In this document: positions 34,693 through 46,262 of the stretch, one piece after another
Position numbering within the stretch: position 1 is the stretch's first letter
How the letters are laid out: the number at the start of each line of letters is the position of its first letter
DNA from: Bimastos eiseni
Taxonomy: Eukaryota > Annelida > Clitellata > Crassiclitellata > Lumbricidae
Assembly: GCA_959347315.1 (NCBI GenBank)
Contig: OY365809.1
Location: 6,736,853-6,800,852 of the forward strand
Direction: 5' to 3'
Length of the DNA: 64,000 nucleotides
Program-made: the position numbers and the translations under genes
Notes under the pieces: generated by a model
What the model was told of the DNA's origin: nothing
Seen by the model: the letters and a program-made list of their open reading frames with translations, nothing else
Database searches by the model: none

Positions 34693-36144
34693 AGTAAGTG
34701 AAATCACCAAAACCTCAAACCCATGGTAGCGCCTTGTGATATATGCTAATAACTGTTTTCATGCGCAAAAACAAGCTCAAACCCTTGCACCTAGAATTGA
34801 GGTTCTTTCAACCCTGACCCTGATTGACCTTTACATTTATAAAACGACTGTGAGGAGTCTTAATTCACCCGACCAACAACCCCCAGTGCGAAATTAACGG
34901 CAATTCTGATAAAAACTGAACCCTCTGTATAGGGGTTGCTCTTCTCGGGCGACCCCAATCACTCTGGAGGTCATCGAGTGCATCGCTGATATAACCAACT
35001 GTCCTCATAAGAATCGGTTATAAGCTGACCCTTTGTTGCGTTGAAGGAGCCTCGTGTCTAGTTAAGCGTGAAATCACCCTCCCCCTTCTCCTCTCTCGGC
35101 AGCACCGCCTCTCTTTGGTTTTGGTACAAGCAAATAGCAAACGGGTTTCCGGTGTTAACTGACTTTGCAGAGAAAGACAGACAGACACAGACAGACTGTC
35201 AGGAAGACAGGCAGAAATGCAGACGCAGACACAGACACAGATAGAGAGATAGAGAGAGACACACAGAGAGCGACGTTTGTGTATTAGTAACTAGTATAAA
35301 GTCGTAAAGCAACCTGCCAAGCCTCAGCTGAGCCGCCGACGGATGATAGGAGATCAAAGGCAGCCGACGGGGCGCTAATGGCATCAAAAGCCTTGCGAAG
35401 ATCACCTGAACGCAGACGACCCTTCATAAACTTAGCGGCAATTATCGTACCTGATGAATTTAAATTGTCTCTGCCATGCCGGCGGCATCAGTCGAGATTT
35501 AAAAAGCAGTCCCTGGGAAAGAGTTCGAAGGGAAACGTCCACCCACGACGGGTCAATACACTGGGGCATAATAAAACAAGCTTACGTGCAATGACTCCGT
35601 TTAGGTGGCAACGGCCATAGACAGATGGACGCTGCAAAGGACAAGCACCGAAGCACAGAGCGAGAAGCGAGACCGTGGATTCTAAGGCTCGTCTTTTTCA
35701 AAGAACTGAATCAGCGCCGCGCATGCGCAAAATAGTTTGGCAACGCCATTAGCTGTTTGGCGACATCTATAGGCTCGTGTGCTTAGTGCCATTCTTTTGG
35801 CCAGTCAAGGACTTCAACTGCTGTCATAATACACAGGTGACCAGGTACGATTTAGGCGGTGAGCAGCAGACCACCCACGACATCTTATTTACACCGTGTG
35901 CTTATGTTTGGCTCCATGGATTCTCCCATGGATGTACGCCTGCGCAGTCAGATAAGGAAATTCCAAATAAAACTATGACTTATCACTTGTGATCTTTAAT
36001 CGCAAATTTGGATGGCATATCTCGAGGAGAAACTGTGTGTACCGGTATATATAGATATATAGGTGTCACAGCATAACACAGAACCATCTTCAAGCGCTAA
36101 TTCCACAACTTCACTTGATCATGGATATTACTCAGATATTGCTC

Positions 36145-36470
36145 ATGTTGTCATGCATTGCTCGTGCGAAACCTGTACATTTTACAAAGACGATATCAGG
36201 GCGATGATATCAGCAATTGCTCATGTGCATAAGCAATTGCTCAGACGTTGCTCATGCGGGACCTGTATTTTTTTAGAAAGATGATATCAGATAAAGTAAA
36301 GAATCTTTTGCTCATGTGAGCGAGTAACTGCTCAGGCGTTACCGGTACTCATATGCGAAACCTGCATTTTATAGACATGATGATGTCAGAAGTGGCTCGC
36401 GTATTGCTCACTGCAATACACGAGCAACGTTTCTCCTGCGAAACCTGTATATCATAGAAAGATGTTAAAT
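36145..36470 (+). repeat. Degenerate tandem repeat, ~90-110 bp period
   Basis: Four diverged units share GCTCATGCGAAACCTGTAT, then TTATAGAAAGATGATATCAG-like sequence. Spacing varies. Between units TTGCTCATGTG and AGCAATTGCTCA occur. No coding signal. Confidence 0.65.
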
Positions 36471-37583
36471 CATGAATACGGTCTATATATTTTCTTCGTC
36501 CTGCAGGAAGATGCTGGCGAAAGGACGGTCCGAGAAAATATTAGGCCTACACACGAGAAATGTCGACTAAGGTTGACAACATAATTTTTCTTAGGAAGAC
36601 ATTTATGACTTGTTCACGTTATTAGCTCTCATCTTTTATGAGTCATCTGCTTAGCGTCTCGTAAAGGCCGACATTTAAGTACTGCGAACGACACAAGTCA
36701 ATATACGACCCAGCAGCAATCCATCAAAACCCTTCTCAACGTTTACGGCTTCCAAGCAAAATATTCAGTATATCGCAGTTTCGAATATTAAACCGTGCAA
36801 TCCATACATGCATTTCATGAAATTTTTCCATGGTCTTTAATTTTGTACCGCTCTTCTCCACGCGATGATTGAGTCTTTTAGTCTCACGAATTGCTATGCA
36901 ACAATAGTCATGTTGTTGGCATTCTTAGAAGCAACCATACAACTTGATTGCATTCTTGGTATTACGGAAACCTTAATTAAGGCGAGAGGCTCTTAAACTC
37001 AGACGATTAATACGGTCGACTTCAAGAGCGTTGTGACTAAGATATAGAACCGCACTTAACCGCAGGAGCTTCAAAACAGTGAAAAGTCGGCAGTTTAATG
37101 AACCGATTAATTAAATATGCATAATAAGAGTCATTGTTGTCGAAAACAATCTTTAATCCAGCGGCCGGGCGGCTCTTTGATGATACAAGCAACGTATGCC
37201 GTTAGGCCTAATAATAAGTGAACTGGAGTATATAGACAGCTATAATTAAATATCGATAATTTTAATGACGACTCTAAACTCTGACATAAACACCACTGCA
37301 TGGTTTATTGCTATAAACAGCGTTTAGAAACTGTATTCGTGCGACGACCCATATAAAAGTTCATACCACGGCAGTTACGCCATTGTCTCATTTGCATGCG
37401 TGCATAAAGACATGTTATTATACGACGATCGAGTATTACGATTAGTTGAACATCTTTCATGATTCCTATTCACAAATCAATCTATGGATATTGATGGGAA
37501 CATATCTGAGATCTCTAAGATCACACTGACCATTGCTGACCACTATAGTATGTCCATATATAAATGAATATACAAATGTGTAT

Positions 37584-37614
<31 letters not shown>

Positions 37615-38366
37615 TATATATATAAGCCTACTGTGTCCTGGGAAAAAAATGACCACGTATACTAATATGAATATAAACAATAAATGAATTTTCGTCGATT
37701 TTTTTAAATTCCAAAACCAGTCTAACTTTATATTTGAATTGGGGCTTATGATTCGTTTATATAGACGTTTACTTCTTAATCCCTTACCACTGCTGAGCGG
37801 CCAATTTTAATGCGTTTAGTATAATAATTGGAGGGCAAGACCATAATATAAGGGTTGAAGTTCTTCATGTAGGCCTACTTCTCGGTCGTAAAATTATGTC
37901 CGGTGTACGTTAAAAGCCTAAAAATAAAAGCCTAAAAATAACAGCGTATGCAAGCTCACAAACCTGAACCTTTCTTGAAATAACATATATAGGTTTTCTC
38001 CATCCCTGCCTGTATATGTATGCATGTGGGGTTGTGGAGAGTGTGAGCCATCCGTTGAGTAGCCTATCCTTCTTCAAACAGGGTCGTATGTATATATACA
38101 CGACGCAATGTCGTTTGGCGGTGTACATCCACCGCCTCTCCGTGTATACATACAGACTTCTGCAGAGTCCCTTCCTATCATTCTGATCTGCATAGCCTGA
38201 TCAAATCGAAGGACTTCTGCAGTATACAGGGCATTTCATTCTTCATTCGATACTGGCTATTAATTAAAATCGGTATTCAAGTCAAATGCCAGGATGAGCC
38301 TCTGCATGGTCGATGCGAGGGAAATGAGTACTGCAGGATAAGACGAGTTTCAATTGAGGTGAACAA

Positions 38367-38482
38367 TGACAATGCAACACCGCCACTGTTTGTCTCTGAC
38401 AGTGCCAGTCCCAAGCCTGGATAAAGGAGGAGGGCGATGCTAAAGATCTATGTTATCACACAGTGTCGTTAAACTGCATGAA
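38367..38482 (-). repeat. ~100-bp dispersed repeat, copy 2
   Basis: Minus strand reads CAGTTTAACGACACTGTGTG, ATAACATAG, CGCCCTCCTCCTTTATCCAG, GCTTGGGACTGGCACTGTCA. It is the fullest copy of the family also at 13855, 61487 and 61745. It lies 46 bp upstream of the hairpin at 38529. Confidence 0.75.
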
Positions 38483-38523
38483 AGTACAGTGGCTACCGCA
38501 ATCAAATTTCTGCGACCAAGCAG

Positions 38524-38609
38524 TTGAAGACTTGATTGAGGGAAGGCCATCCATCGTTTACTATGCGAAGGGTAAGCGATGGATGGCCTTCCCTCAATCA
38601 AGTCATCCG
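38524..38609. repeat. Long near-perfect hairpin
   Basis: Arms 38529-38556 and 38577-38604 are perfectly complementary over 28 bp (GACTTGATTGAGGGAAGGCC...). The stem extends inward by 5 more pairs (TTTAC/GTAAG, one T-G), leaving a 10-nt loop TATGCGAAGG. Such perfection among old repeats suggests either recent formation or selection. Confidence 0.93.
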
Positions 38610-39435
38610 AACACACGGCTTCATCAGACAGAAACTATATCATTATGACTGTATAGAAGCAACGAATCTGTGTTATATGTAATGGTTACTCATAAAATAT
38701 CTGTGCACATCTGCACGTTTACTCTTAAACATAGATGTCGCTCCAATCAAAATTTTACTTCTAATTGGAAAAAATGTTTTTACTTCCAACGCATTTTTTC
38801 TGACATAGTCATTCGTCAATTTATCTTCATAACTGAAAGTTAGTAAAAGTTAATGAATCAGCCAATTATATATATATATATATATATATATGTCAAAGAG
38901 ATGTGAAAATTTCTGCAGGGCTCCCGATTATCGCCAAAAAAACTGGCAACTCGGCATTACATATAGGGACTATCCAGTCCGGTGCATATAATGGATCCTT
39001 AATTAGCACAAAGGTTTCCAAACCGGAATGCACGCACACCTTCCCCAGAGGTGAAGCATGACACTTTAGGGGTGCGTCAAAGATGAAAGGTATACGAATT
39101 CTAAGGGTACATTACTGATTTGTATATACAATAAAACGGATAGTGTTTCTTTCTGTTCCATGCAAGGCTCACACAAAGAACGCTCGGATGACATGAACAT
39201 TTTCACAAGGCATTCTCATGCATGCAAATTATAGTTCAACGCATTTCACTTTAAATTCCAATATTTTGTCGCCTGAGAATTATCTTGGCGTATCTCCACT
39301 TTTTTATAAAAATGAGTTTAGAGTTGATTTGTAGCAGGCAATATGTTATCTATATTCGGTGTCAATAAATTCATCAAAAACTAACTGTCGTATATATCCT
39401 GCTTCCATGCAGACACAGTTTATCGTACCTGCAAA

Positions 39436-39788
39436 GTTGTATGGAGATCCGATAAAAGTTTGAACGATGTGGCAGTGTCTTATACAGTCGTATGTTCAGA
39501 AAAAGCTCATCATTGATTGGTGAAAGGAAATCCAACAGTATAACACTGTGCGCGTGGCCGGATTATAGTGCGGTATATCTCCAGACAATTAAAAAACTTT
39601 TCCTTTAAAAATTCGCACTGTATCTATGAACATTTAAACGAAAACACTCGGTAATAATTTTCGATTTTGGATATTCGCCAAGAGAATTCTCAGGCAGGCG
39701 ACGCTTTCCCGCCAAAACTTCAAATTCGTTTTTCTCGGAATTTTTGATATAGGATATTTGCCAAGATAATTCTCAGGCGACGATTTGT
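39436..39788 (+). repeat. Dispersed repeat X/Y, copy X
   Basis: GTTGTATGGAGATCCGATAA, AAAGCTCATCATTGATTGG, AACACTGTGCGCGT, GCCGGATTATAGTGCGG, AACATTTAAACGAAAACACT, AACTTCAAATTCG, TTCTCAGGCGACGA. Same order as 62141-62692. The closing module (ATATTCGCCAAGA...TTCTCAGGC) is doubled in this copy. Confidence 0.75.
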
Positions 39789-40134
39789 ACACTTTTACTT
39801 TCGAATTATTCGCCGATATTGCATATAGTTGACAACCGTCGCATCATCTGAGGTTGTAATAATTTTGATATGCAAGTCAGGTGAGGAAATTAGAAAACCA
39901 CGGCCCCACTCTGAGGCCTCACACGGAGCGCTCGCCAAATCCATGGAGCACTCGCGAGCATGCAGATGGACCAAAACGGAAACAATTTCAGAGCCGACGG
40001 AGCGCACCATACAGCATTGAGTTCAAGATTCAATTTCAAGCGGAGCCGTAATAACATATGCTATAGCGCATTGTAAATTGTTGAACTGTCATATAGGGCG
40101 AGCATTTAGCCTATGCATGGGTAACACCGTAAGA

Positions 40135-41739
40135 CAGTGGTTCTCAACCTTCTTGGTACCACGGCACATTTGTGATCTTTGGAAATTCAGACGGCACACC
40201 ACTGAACTAAAACTAATTTTTATGTTTAATTTTGAGCAATTTTATGCTGCTGCTTTTAAATCTTGCTTTTAAGCATTTACCATGCCAAAAAGAAGGCTTA
40301 ATCTAGAGTTGTACATAATTTTCAAAATAGAGTAGTGTAGACAAACCATTTTATTTTAGCAGTTTAACTTGAACATTTACAATTTTACATATACAATGTT
40401 AAACATAAACTGATTGTAAACTGTGCAAGTTATCGGTGTTAAGAAGACTTATTGTAATTTGTAAGACCTAGCTGTTTAAATGTCAAACAATGTCAATGAG
40501 ATATCTGGGCTTGATGCGTTCCAGATATTCTGCCAATATACTAAACACACCTTGACTCCTTGCTGTTCCTTCAAGTTCCTTGCAGCATAAAAATTGCTCA
40601 CTAATCTTGTCTCCATTTATAAATCGAATGAAACCTAGTAATTGTTCTTTGCCACTGATATCAGTCGACTCGTCAACTTGAAGTGCAAAATCACAAGTTT
40701 TTAATATCTGCATTACATTTTCCTTGACATCCCTTGACACATCCTGAATCCTTCTCTTGATCGTGTCGTCAGAAAGTGGTATTTTTTATTTCAAGCATAG
40801 CCAAGCATTGTTTGTACAATTGCCTGGCAAGCGGACAAAATCAGAGATTCCGCAATAGTATATACATGCGCTTTCATTTGCTGTGCTGTAATTTCGGTTA
40901 CTTTATAACTTGATCGTTGAGCTTTATCTGAAACCCTAATCCTTTTCTGAAATAGGGTAGCGTTTGTTCATAAATCTGTAGTACAAAATATTCACTGCTT
41001 TTACCTTAAAGTTGTTGATGTTTCGACACTAAGTGAAGTTTCAGCTTGCTAGGAACCATATATCTTCATTTGAGTTTTTCGCCACATACAATGCACTCTG
41101 ATAAAGGACAATTCTTGTCCCCATACCATGTAAAGCCAGAACTTAAACAACAATCCTTGTACTGACGACGAACTTTAATAGTTTTCTTAGAGTTTGGATC
41201 GTCAGGTGATATTGAAATAGTACTTGTACTTGGCGCATCGTTCATTTCGTTATCATCATCATCATCAAAATTGTTCTCCATCTCTAATATGGCCTTCTTT
41301 GCAAAAAAATTGTCCATTATTTGAGTTCTCTAATTTATTTTGTTAAAACTAATTTATGTTAATGACGAAAATATTGAATTGCCAATTAACTAAACTGATT
41401 ATAATATGCACGCTTGTTTTAAGTGCAGACGACCAATGGCGGATGTTTACACACGATAGATTGGGTAACCTGTGACGTACTTGTCATTGCAGGAAATTAG
41501 TTAAGCAATAATATAAAAAATAGACTAATTTTTTTAATTTTAGATCACTAGAAGAAATAATTACAAACTGATTAATAGAAACAGTTGTCTTTTCATTAAA
41601 ATAGGTACATTATGTTTTAGCTTCATTCGAATATCGTTTTTATTGATTTTGAATTTTATTTCATTAGTAGCGCCGCGGCACACTTGGCGGTGCCTCGCGG
41701 CACACCAGTGTGCCGCGGCACACTGGTTGAGAATCACTG
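40135..41739. mobile_element. hAT transposon relic (1605 bp) with ZBED-like transposase fragment
   Basis: Termini are CAGTGGTTCTCAACC at 40135 and GGTTGAGAATCACTG ending 41739 (14 of 15 matching when inverted). Flanking 8-bp duplications CCGTAAGA (40127-40134) and TCGTAAGA (41740-41747) differ at one base, so the insertion is old. Subterminal repeats of GCCGCGGCACA lie near the right end. The transposase is on the minus strand, decayed and C-terminally deleted. Confidence 0.92.
40483..41317 (-). pseudogene. Broken hAT (ZBED5/SCAND3-like) transposase
   Basis: From the ATG at 41317: MDNFFAKKAILEMENN, an acidic linker, then a BED-type finger (GFTWYGDKNCPLSECIVCGE) broken by TGA before the downstream MVPSKLKLHLVSKH, whose His pair completes the finger. 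Further along HVYTIAESLILSACQAI and LSDDTIKRRIQDVSRDVK are present in shifted frames, and at 40740-40483 ALQVDESTDISG, with the conserved DESTD of the DDE catalytic core. The remaining core and dimerisation region are missing. Non-functional. Confidence 0.85.
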
Positions 41740-43076
41740 TCGTAAGATTATAAGACTGTGAATACTTCCATTTAACATTGTATATATAGGCTGTAAGCCA
41801 ATACTTGTAAGTACAAGTTTCAGAATATATTGGTTATAAAAGTTACAATTTCGTGCACACGTTTTAAAGAGAGACAATACTTTTGTGTAGGGAGTACGGA
41901 CATCGGTAAAACATTTCCCAGGGTAGCGGGGTAAACAAAAGATTGAGCATGGGGTAATAAAATAGTGCTGTATGGTATACTGTCGTGTTTCGCACTTGTG
42001 AGTTTATAACAGAGAGACATAAAATGCCTCGATACGTAACATCGTGACAACTGTCGGTCTCTACTTTGTGACAGCACAACAGACGAGTGATGAGATAATC
42101 ATAATAGCATCGCAGGTGTTTATATTCACCAAGAGAAAAGCACTCGTGATTGCTCAGGTATATAATATATATGTTTGCATTATATATATATATATAATAT
42201 ATATATGTATGTATATATATACCGATTGCATGGGCGCGTTTATCTGGCGAGCAACCAAGGCAGAGTTGACGCATGCGCACTGTTGTCAACGAAAGACAGA
42301 CATACGTCATGAAGACGTGAAGTGCGACAGACGACGACAGTTCAACCATTAAAACCGAACGACATGCATGAGCAAATGGCGGTAAAACGTCGTCATCAAA
42401 TAGAGGGAGATATACCTTGCGTATGAGGGAGAGGGCATGGCGTGGACCCTGAATGCGCTCGCAGCCCCTCGCCTGCACTGATCAAAGGAACGCATGATTA
42501 TCCCTCATCCACATGGGTCGTAAAGTTACTTCGTTGCATGCATGTGCCTGCAGCAGGATATATGGGGTCCGATTTATACCCCCACCTCTATCGAGTGATT
42601 TTAACGTATACCAAGTTACCAACGCAAAAAATGACGTCGGTTTTCTTAAGACAAAAATACAAAAAAGTTTTTTGTTTTATAAAAGAATGGTTTCATTAGA
42701 AGCGTCGGAGAATTTTACTTGACAATCATTAGGCTAACTGGGATGTCAGCGACGGCGGTCACCCGCACTCACGTAGTGCCCAACATGGGATGGACGCGCA
42801 ATTATTCAATGACAGTACTATAATATAGTATTGAAATGCTACTCGATAGTCTGGTTCTGTGTCTACGGCAACGATCTGGTGAGTTATTTATGATCAGAGA
42901 GGTTAAGTAAAGGGAGGGACGAGGCACTTGGCAGCCACTAATGACGATTCCACGCAAAGGATTTGGCCCGGGCGTTGCCATGACGCTGGCAGGTGTCATC
43001 CATCCTACGCTTATCAGTATAATAGCCGTCCTTATGGACAAAGTGGTCTATATATAGAGCCACACTGTTCGTTTAC

Positions 43077-44037
43077 GGGAGAATGTCCTGCATTGTGTCA
43101 ATTTTGAGCACAGAATTGGTGTTGGTTGTAGCACTTGTATTTTGTTTTAATTATCAGAAACAACAACGTTTTATGGGTCGAATACTGTTAAACAACAATA
43201 TTGTTCCAAGAGTAAACTCAAAAATATTGGTGTTTTCCTTGCTGGCAAAAAAGTGTCCCAATGCAGACCACCATGGGAAGCATTGGGTCACTTTTACATA
43301 TTAATGCACACAATCATTGTTAGTTGTAGTAAATGCATTTTCTTTTAATTAACAGAAACAGTAACGTTTATGGATCGAATGTGGTTATACAACAACATTG
43401 TTCCATGAGTAAACTCTAAAATAATATTTTCAATTGGTACAAACTGTCCCAATGCACACCATCATGGGGAGCATTGGGACAGAGCGTGGGTCAATTTTTA
43501 AATTTTAATGCACACGATCGGTGTTATCTGCAGTTTATGTATTTTGTTTTAATTATCAGAAACACAATGTTTTATGGATCGAATATGGTTACACAACAAA
43601 ATTATTCCAAGTGTAAACTCCAAAAATTTAATATTTTCCTTACTGGTAAAAATTGTCCCAATGCAGGCCATGAGTGTTGTCCCAATCCAGGTCATCAATG
43701 GTCAGTGACTCTAGCACAACTATGCTGTATACGACTTCCAAACTTTAACCCATGCTTCGTAATATACTGTCCTAAAGTAGTTTACAGAAATTGTAGGCTA
43801 AATTAGCACAAAGTTTCTTGTGCGTTGACTGACATTAAACAGTTAACATTTACTTTTCTTACCTAAGAAAATAGATTTGCCGTTTATCTGTAAGACGCTA
43901 TCTATCTTTTTGTCTGCCTAAGACATGATAATCTTCTTCGCGACATTAAATACGTTCGCTAGGTGACGCACGTCCGATACAATGATAGACTAGGCCTTGA
44001 TACCACCACTGACCCAATGCAGGACATTCTCCCCTAT
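43077..44037 (+). mobile_element. Unclassified repeat element, copy 1 (both ends), with internal ~190-bp tandem units
   Basis: Starts GGGAGAATGTCCTGCATTG and ends with the inverted form CAATGCAGGACATTCTCCCC. Inside, three tandem units of about 190 bp each run from TTTTAATTATCAGAAAC (or a close variant) through GTTTTATGGATCGAATATGG and CAACATTGTTCCA to TGTCCCAATGCA. A unique 3' part follows (TTGTAGGCTAAATTAGCACA, GTTTATCTGTAAGACGCTAT). No transposase frame. A second copy lies inverted at 48948-49820. Confidence 0.7.
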
Positions 44038-44400
44038 ACTGTGCAGAAGGCGAAGGAGGAGAGGAAAGAGAAGCAGGAGCAGGAGCAGGGAAGGAGAAGG
44101 AGTAGGAGGTAGTAAGGTACACCGTACATGTGAAGGAGGAGGAAGATGAGGAGAAAGGGAGGAGAAGAATGACGGGAAAGGTGGATAAACATAAAGAGAT
44201 GGAGGTGGATGCACAGGAGCAGAAGGAACAAGAAGACTGAAGAGGATAAAAGGAGGTGGAGGAGGGAGGATCCAAGGAGAAGAACGAGAGGAAATGGAGC
44301 GCATAGGATTAGAGGATGAGGTGAAGAAGAAGAAGAAGTTGAAGAAGTTGAAGGAGAAAAAGAAGGATGGAGAAAAAGCAGAAAAAGAAGAAGTCATTGT
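44036..44400. repeat. Polypurine tract followed by polypyrimidine tract (44400-44580)
   Basis: About 360 nt of GGAGGAGAGG/GAAGAAGAAG-type purine-rich sequence, then about 180 nt of TTCTTCTTC-type pyrimidine-rich sequence on the same strand. The two halves are roughly complementary, so they could fold on each other. The long open frames here are low complexity. Confidence 0.8.
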
Positions 44401-44939
44401 TCTGTTTCATGTTTTTCTTCCTCTTTTTCTTCTGGTTCTTCTTCATTCGCTACTCCTTCTTAAAATTCTCTTAAAATTCTTCTTTAAAATCTTCATCCAA
44501 TTCTTCTTCAAATTCTACTTCCAGTTCTTTTTCAAATTCTTCTTTGGAGTCTGCTTCAAATTCTACGAAATCTTCTTACAATGTAGCCTACATCTGCAGC
44601 CCATGCAGTAGGCTAATCTTAATTTTTCCTGTGTCGAATCTGTAGGCATATCCGCCATGTTATGTCCGAAATGCGGCCAACTTAAGAATGACTTCGAGAC
44701 AAATAGAGATTTATCATAATACGGCGCAGTCTGTATAATTCGAGATCACAAAGATGTAAGAAAACGCCAGCATACTATGCAAGAGAGCGCTATATAACAG
44801 AAGATGCGTCCAATTACCACACTGATGTTTATCCCTGCGCTCGAAACCAACTCTCGTATCACTACGCCGTCCGCTCAAAAACTCCTTATCTTTAAGAACG
44901 CGCCTGTCACAGCGCTCCATCATGATTTCCGGTGATAAC

Positions 44940-45200
44940 TACTTCGCAACGATCGTTCCCTCGTTCTCGCCATTTATCGCGAGACCGGAAGCGGTCTCGC
45001 TCTCGCGTCGGCGAGATTTGCTCTTTAATAGGCGATTGAGACGGCGATACGGAGCCGACAGATATTGGTTCAATTTCTGAGTGGCATGACTCCGAGATTA
45101 CCCGCGAGATTACGGTGCATTATGGTCGCGAAAGAGGTGACAATTATCTAGCGCTATGGAGACGTAGATTTGTCAAGATCATCGCGCGAGAATTGACGAC
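44940..45200. promoter_or_regulatory. Promoter-like CpG cluster with TCGCGAGA and ETS-like motifs
   Basis: ATCGCGAGACCGGAAGCGG contains TCGCGAGA plus an ETS-type CCGGAAG, within an 8-bp inverted repeat (GCGAGACC/GGTCTCGC, 44979-45000). CTCTCGCG, CCGCGAGATTA, GGTCGCGAAAG and TCGCGCGAG follow within 200 bp. CpG density is well above its surroundings. No gene start is identified next to it. Confidence 0.35.
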
Positions 45201-45386
45201 GCCTGGGAACGAGATCTCGTTGTATTGGCAGACAGACGGACACACAGACAGATACACACACAGACAGACAGACAGAGACATACAGGCAAATGAACATAAT
45301 AACGTAACATGTATAGAGTGGGAGGGCGATATTAAGCCCAACGCAGACAGAGAGAAGGGAAAGACAGCGAGAGATGTGGAACGAGG

Positions 45387-45537
45387 GAGAGGGACGAAGG
45401 GAGGGAGAGGGACGAAGGGAAGGAGAGGGACGAAGGGAAGGAGAGGGACGAAGGGAAGGAGAGGGACGAAGGGAAGGAGAGGGACGAAGGGAAGGAGAGG
45501 GACGAAGGGAAGGAGAGGGACGAAGGGAAGGAGAGGC
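45387..45537 (+). repeat. 18-bp minisatellite, eight copies
   Basis: Unit GAGAGGGACGAAGGGAAG, nearly perfect, eight GACGAAGGG occurrences. A multiple of three, so all frames stay open (TKGRRG hexapeptide in one). Homogeneity suggests recent expansion. Confidence 0.95.
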
Positions 45538-45717
45538 TGCGCGGTTGTCGGGGAAAATGATGTCGTCAATTGGACGGATAATGTCATCTGTGTTCGACCC
45601 AGTAGCTGTCGTTATATACGGATGACCTCTGACCTCCATCTTTAGGACGCCAATAATTCTGCCCCGAAGATCCCTACATCAAGCGATGTTCAACCAATTC
45701 AGTTTCAAAAGAGGTCT

Positions 45718-45805
45718 ATACGTCTGACTCAGCTGAAAATATTCAGCTGAAGCTATTCAGTCGAAGATAGTCAGTTTAAGCTATTCAGTTGAAGATATTA
45801 AGTAA
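45718..45805. repeat. Short degenerate tandem repeat (GCTATTCAGTTGAAGATA)
   Basis: Four to five variants of TATTCAGCTGAAGCTATTCA at 17-18 bp spacing. Confidence 0.6.
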
Positions 45806-46199
45806 GTAAATAAGTATAATTCTTTATTACAACAATTGCCTATAGCCGCGTTCTGGTGACCATGTATACATTAGCACGAAAAACAAACAAAACGGGAAGG
45901 CTGCAATCAACCATGCAACGGCGCCCATCCTACATCAAATTTAGCCAATGATTATAAAGTCATTTTGACTGATACATTGAGTCATTGATTAAACTAATCT
46001 GCAGAGAAACACGGCCAGAAATAAGCAAATCACCAGCGACGAACTCCAACGTCCAAGAATCTAACGACGTCATTTAAATGTTATAATATTCGGCTGAAGT
46101 TGTTTAGCTTACTATATTCCGTTAGAGATGCTCATTCAACTGTATTTCAGAATACAATCGCTTGTCAAAATCATTATCGATTCCGTGTATAGGCATTCA

Positions 46200-46262
46200 C
46201 GTGTAGGCCTATATAGGCCTATATAGGCCTAAACAAAACGGCCTATATAGGCCTATATAGAC
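46200..46262. repeat. TAGGCCTATA palindrome array with inverted halves
   Basis: Three TAGGCCTATA units, a spacer AAACAAAACGG, then two more units. The whole block is close to an inverted repeat. Confidence 0.8.

Larger units (their letters stand above)
31891..40134. other. Gene-poor interval downstream of UROC1
   Basis: About 8 kb with no recognisable complete gene. It contains the micro-element at 32015, several TA microsatellites (32110, 32425, 37580, 38867), hairpins at 32729 and 38529, a LINE tail-like segment at 33330-33590, a SINE-like segment at 34520, tandem repeats at 36145, and copies of two dispersed repeats (38367, 39436). The short open frames at 33583-33955 and 35378-35620 have no recognised homologue. 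Confidence 0.55.

Noticed and set aside
43946..44611. Ser/Pro-, Lys/Glu- and Phe-rich frames
   Set aside because: Artefacts of purine- and pyrimidine-rich tracts.
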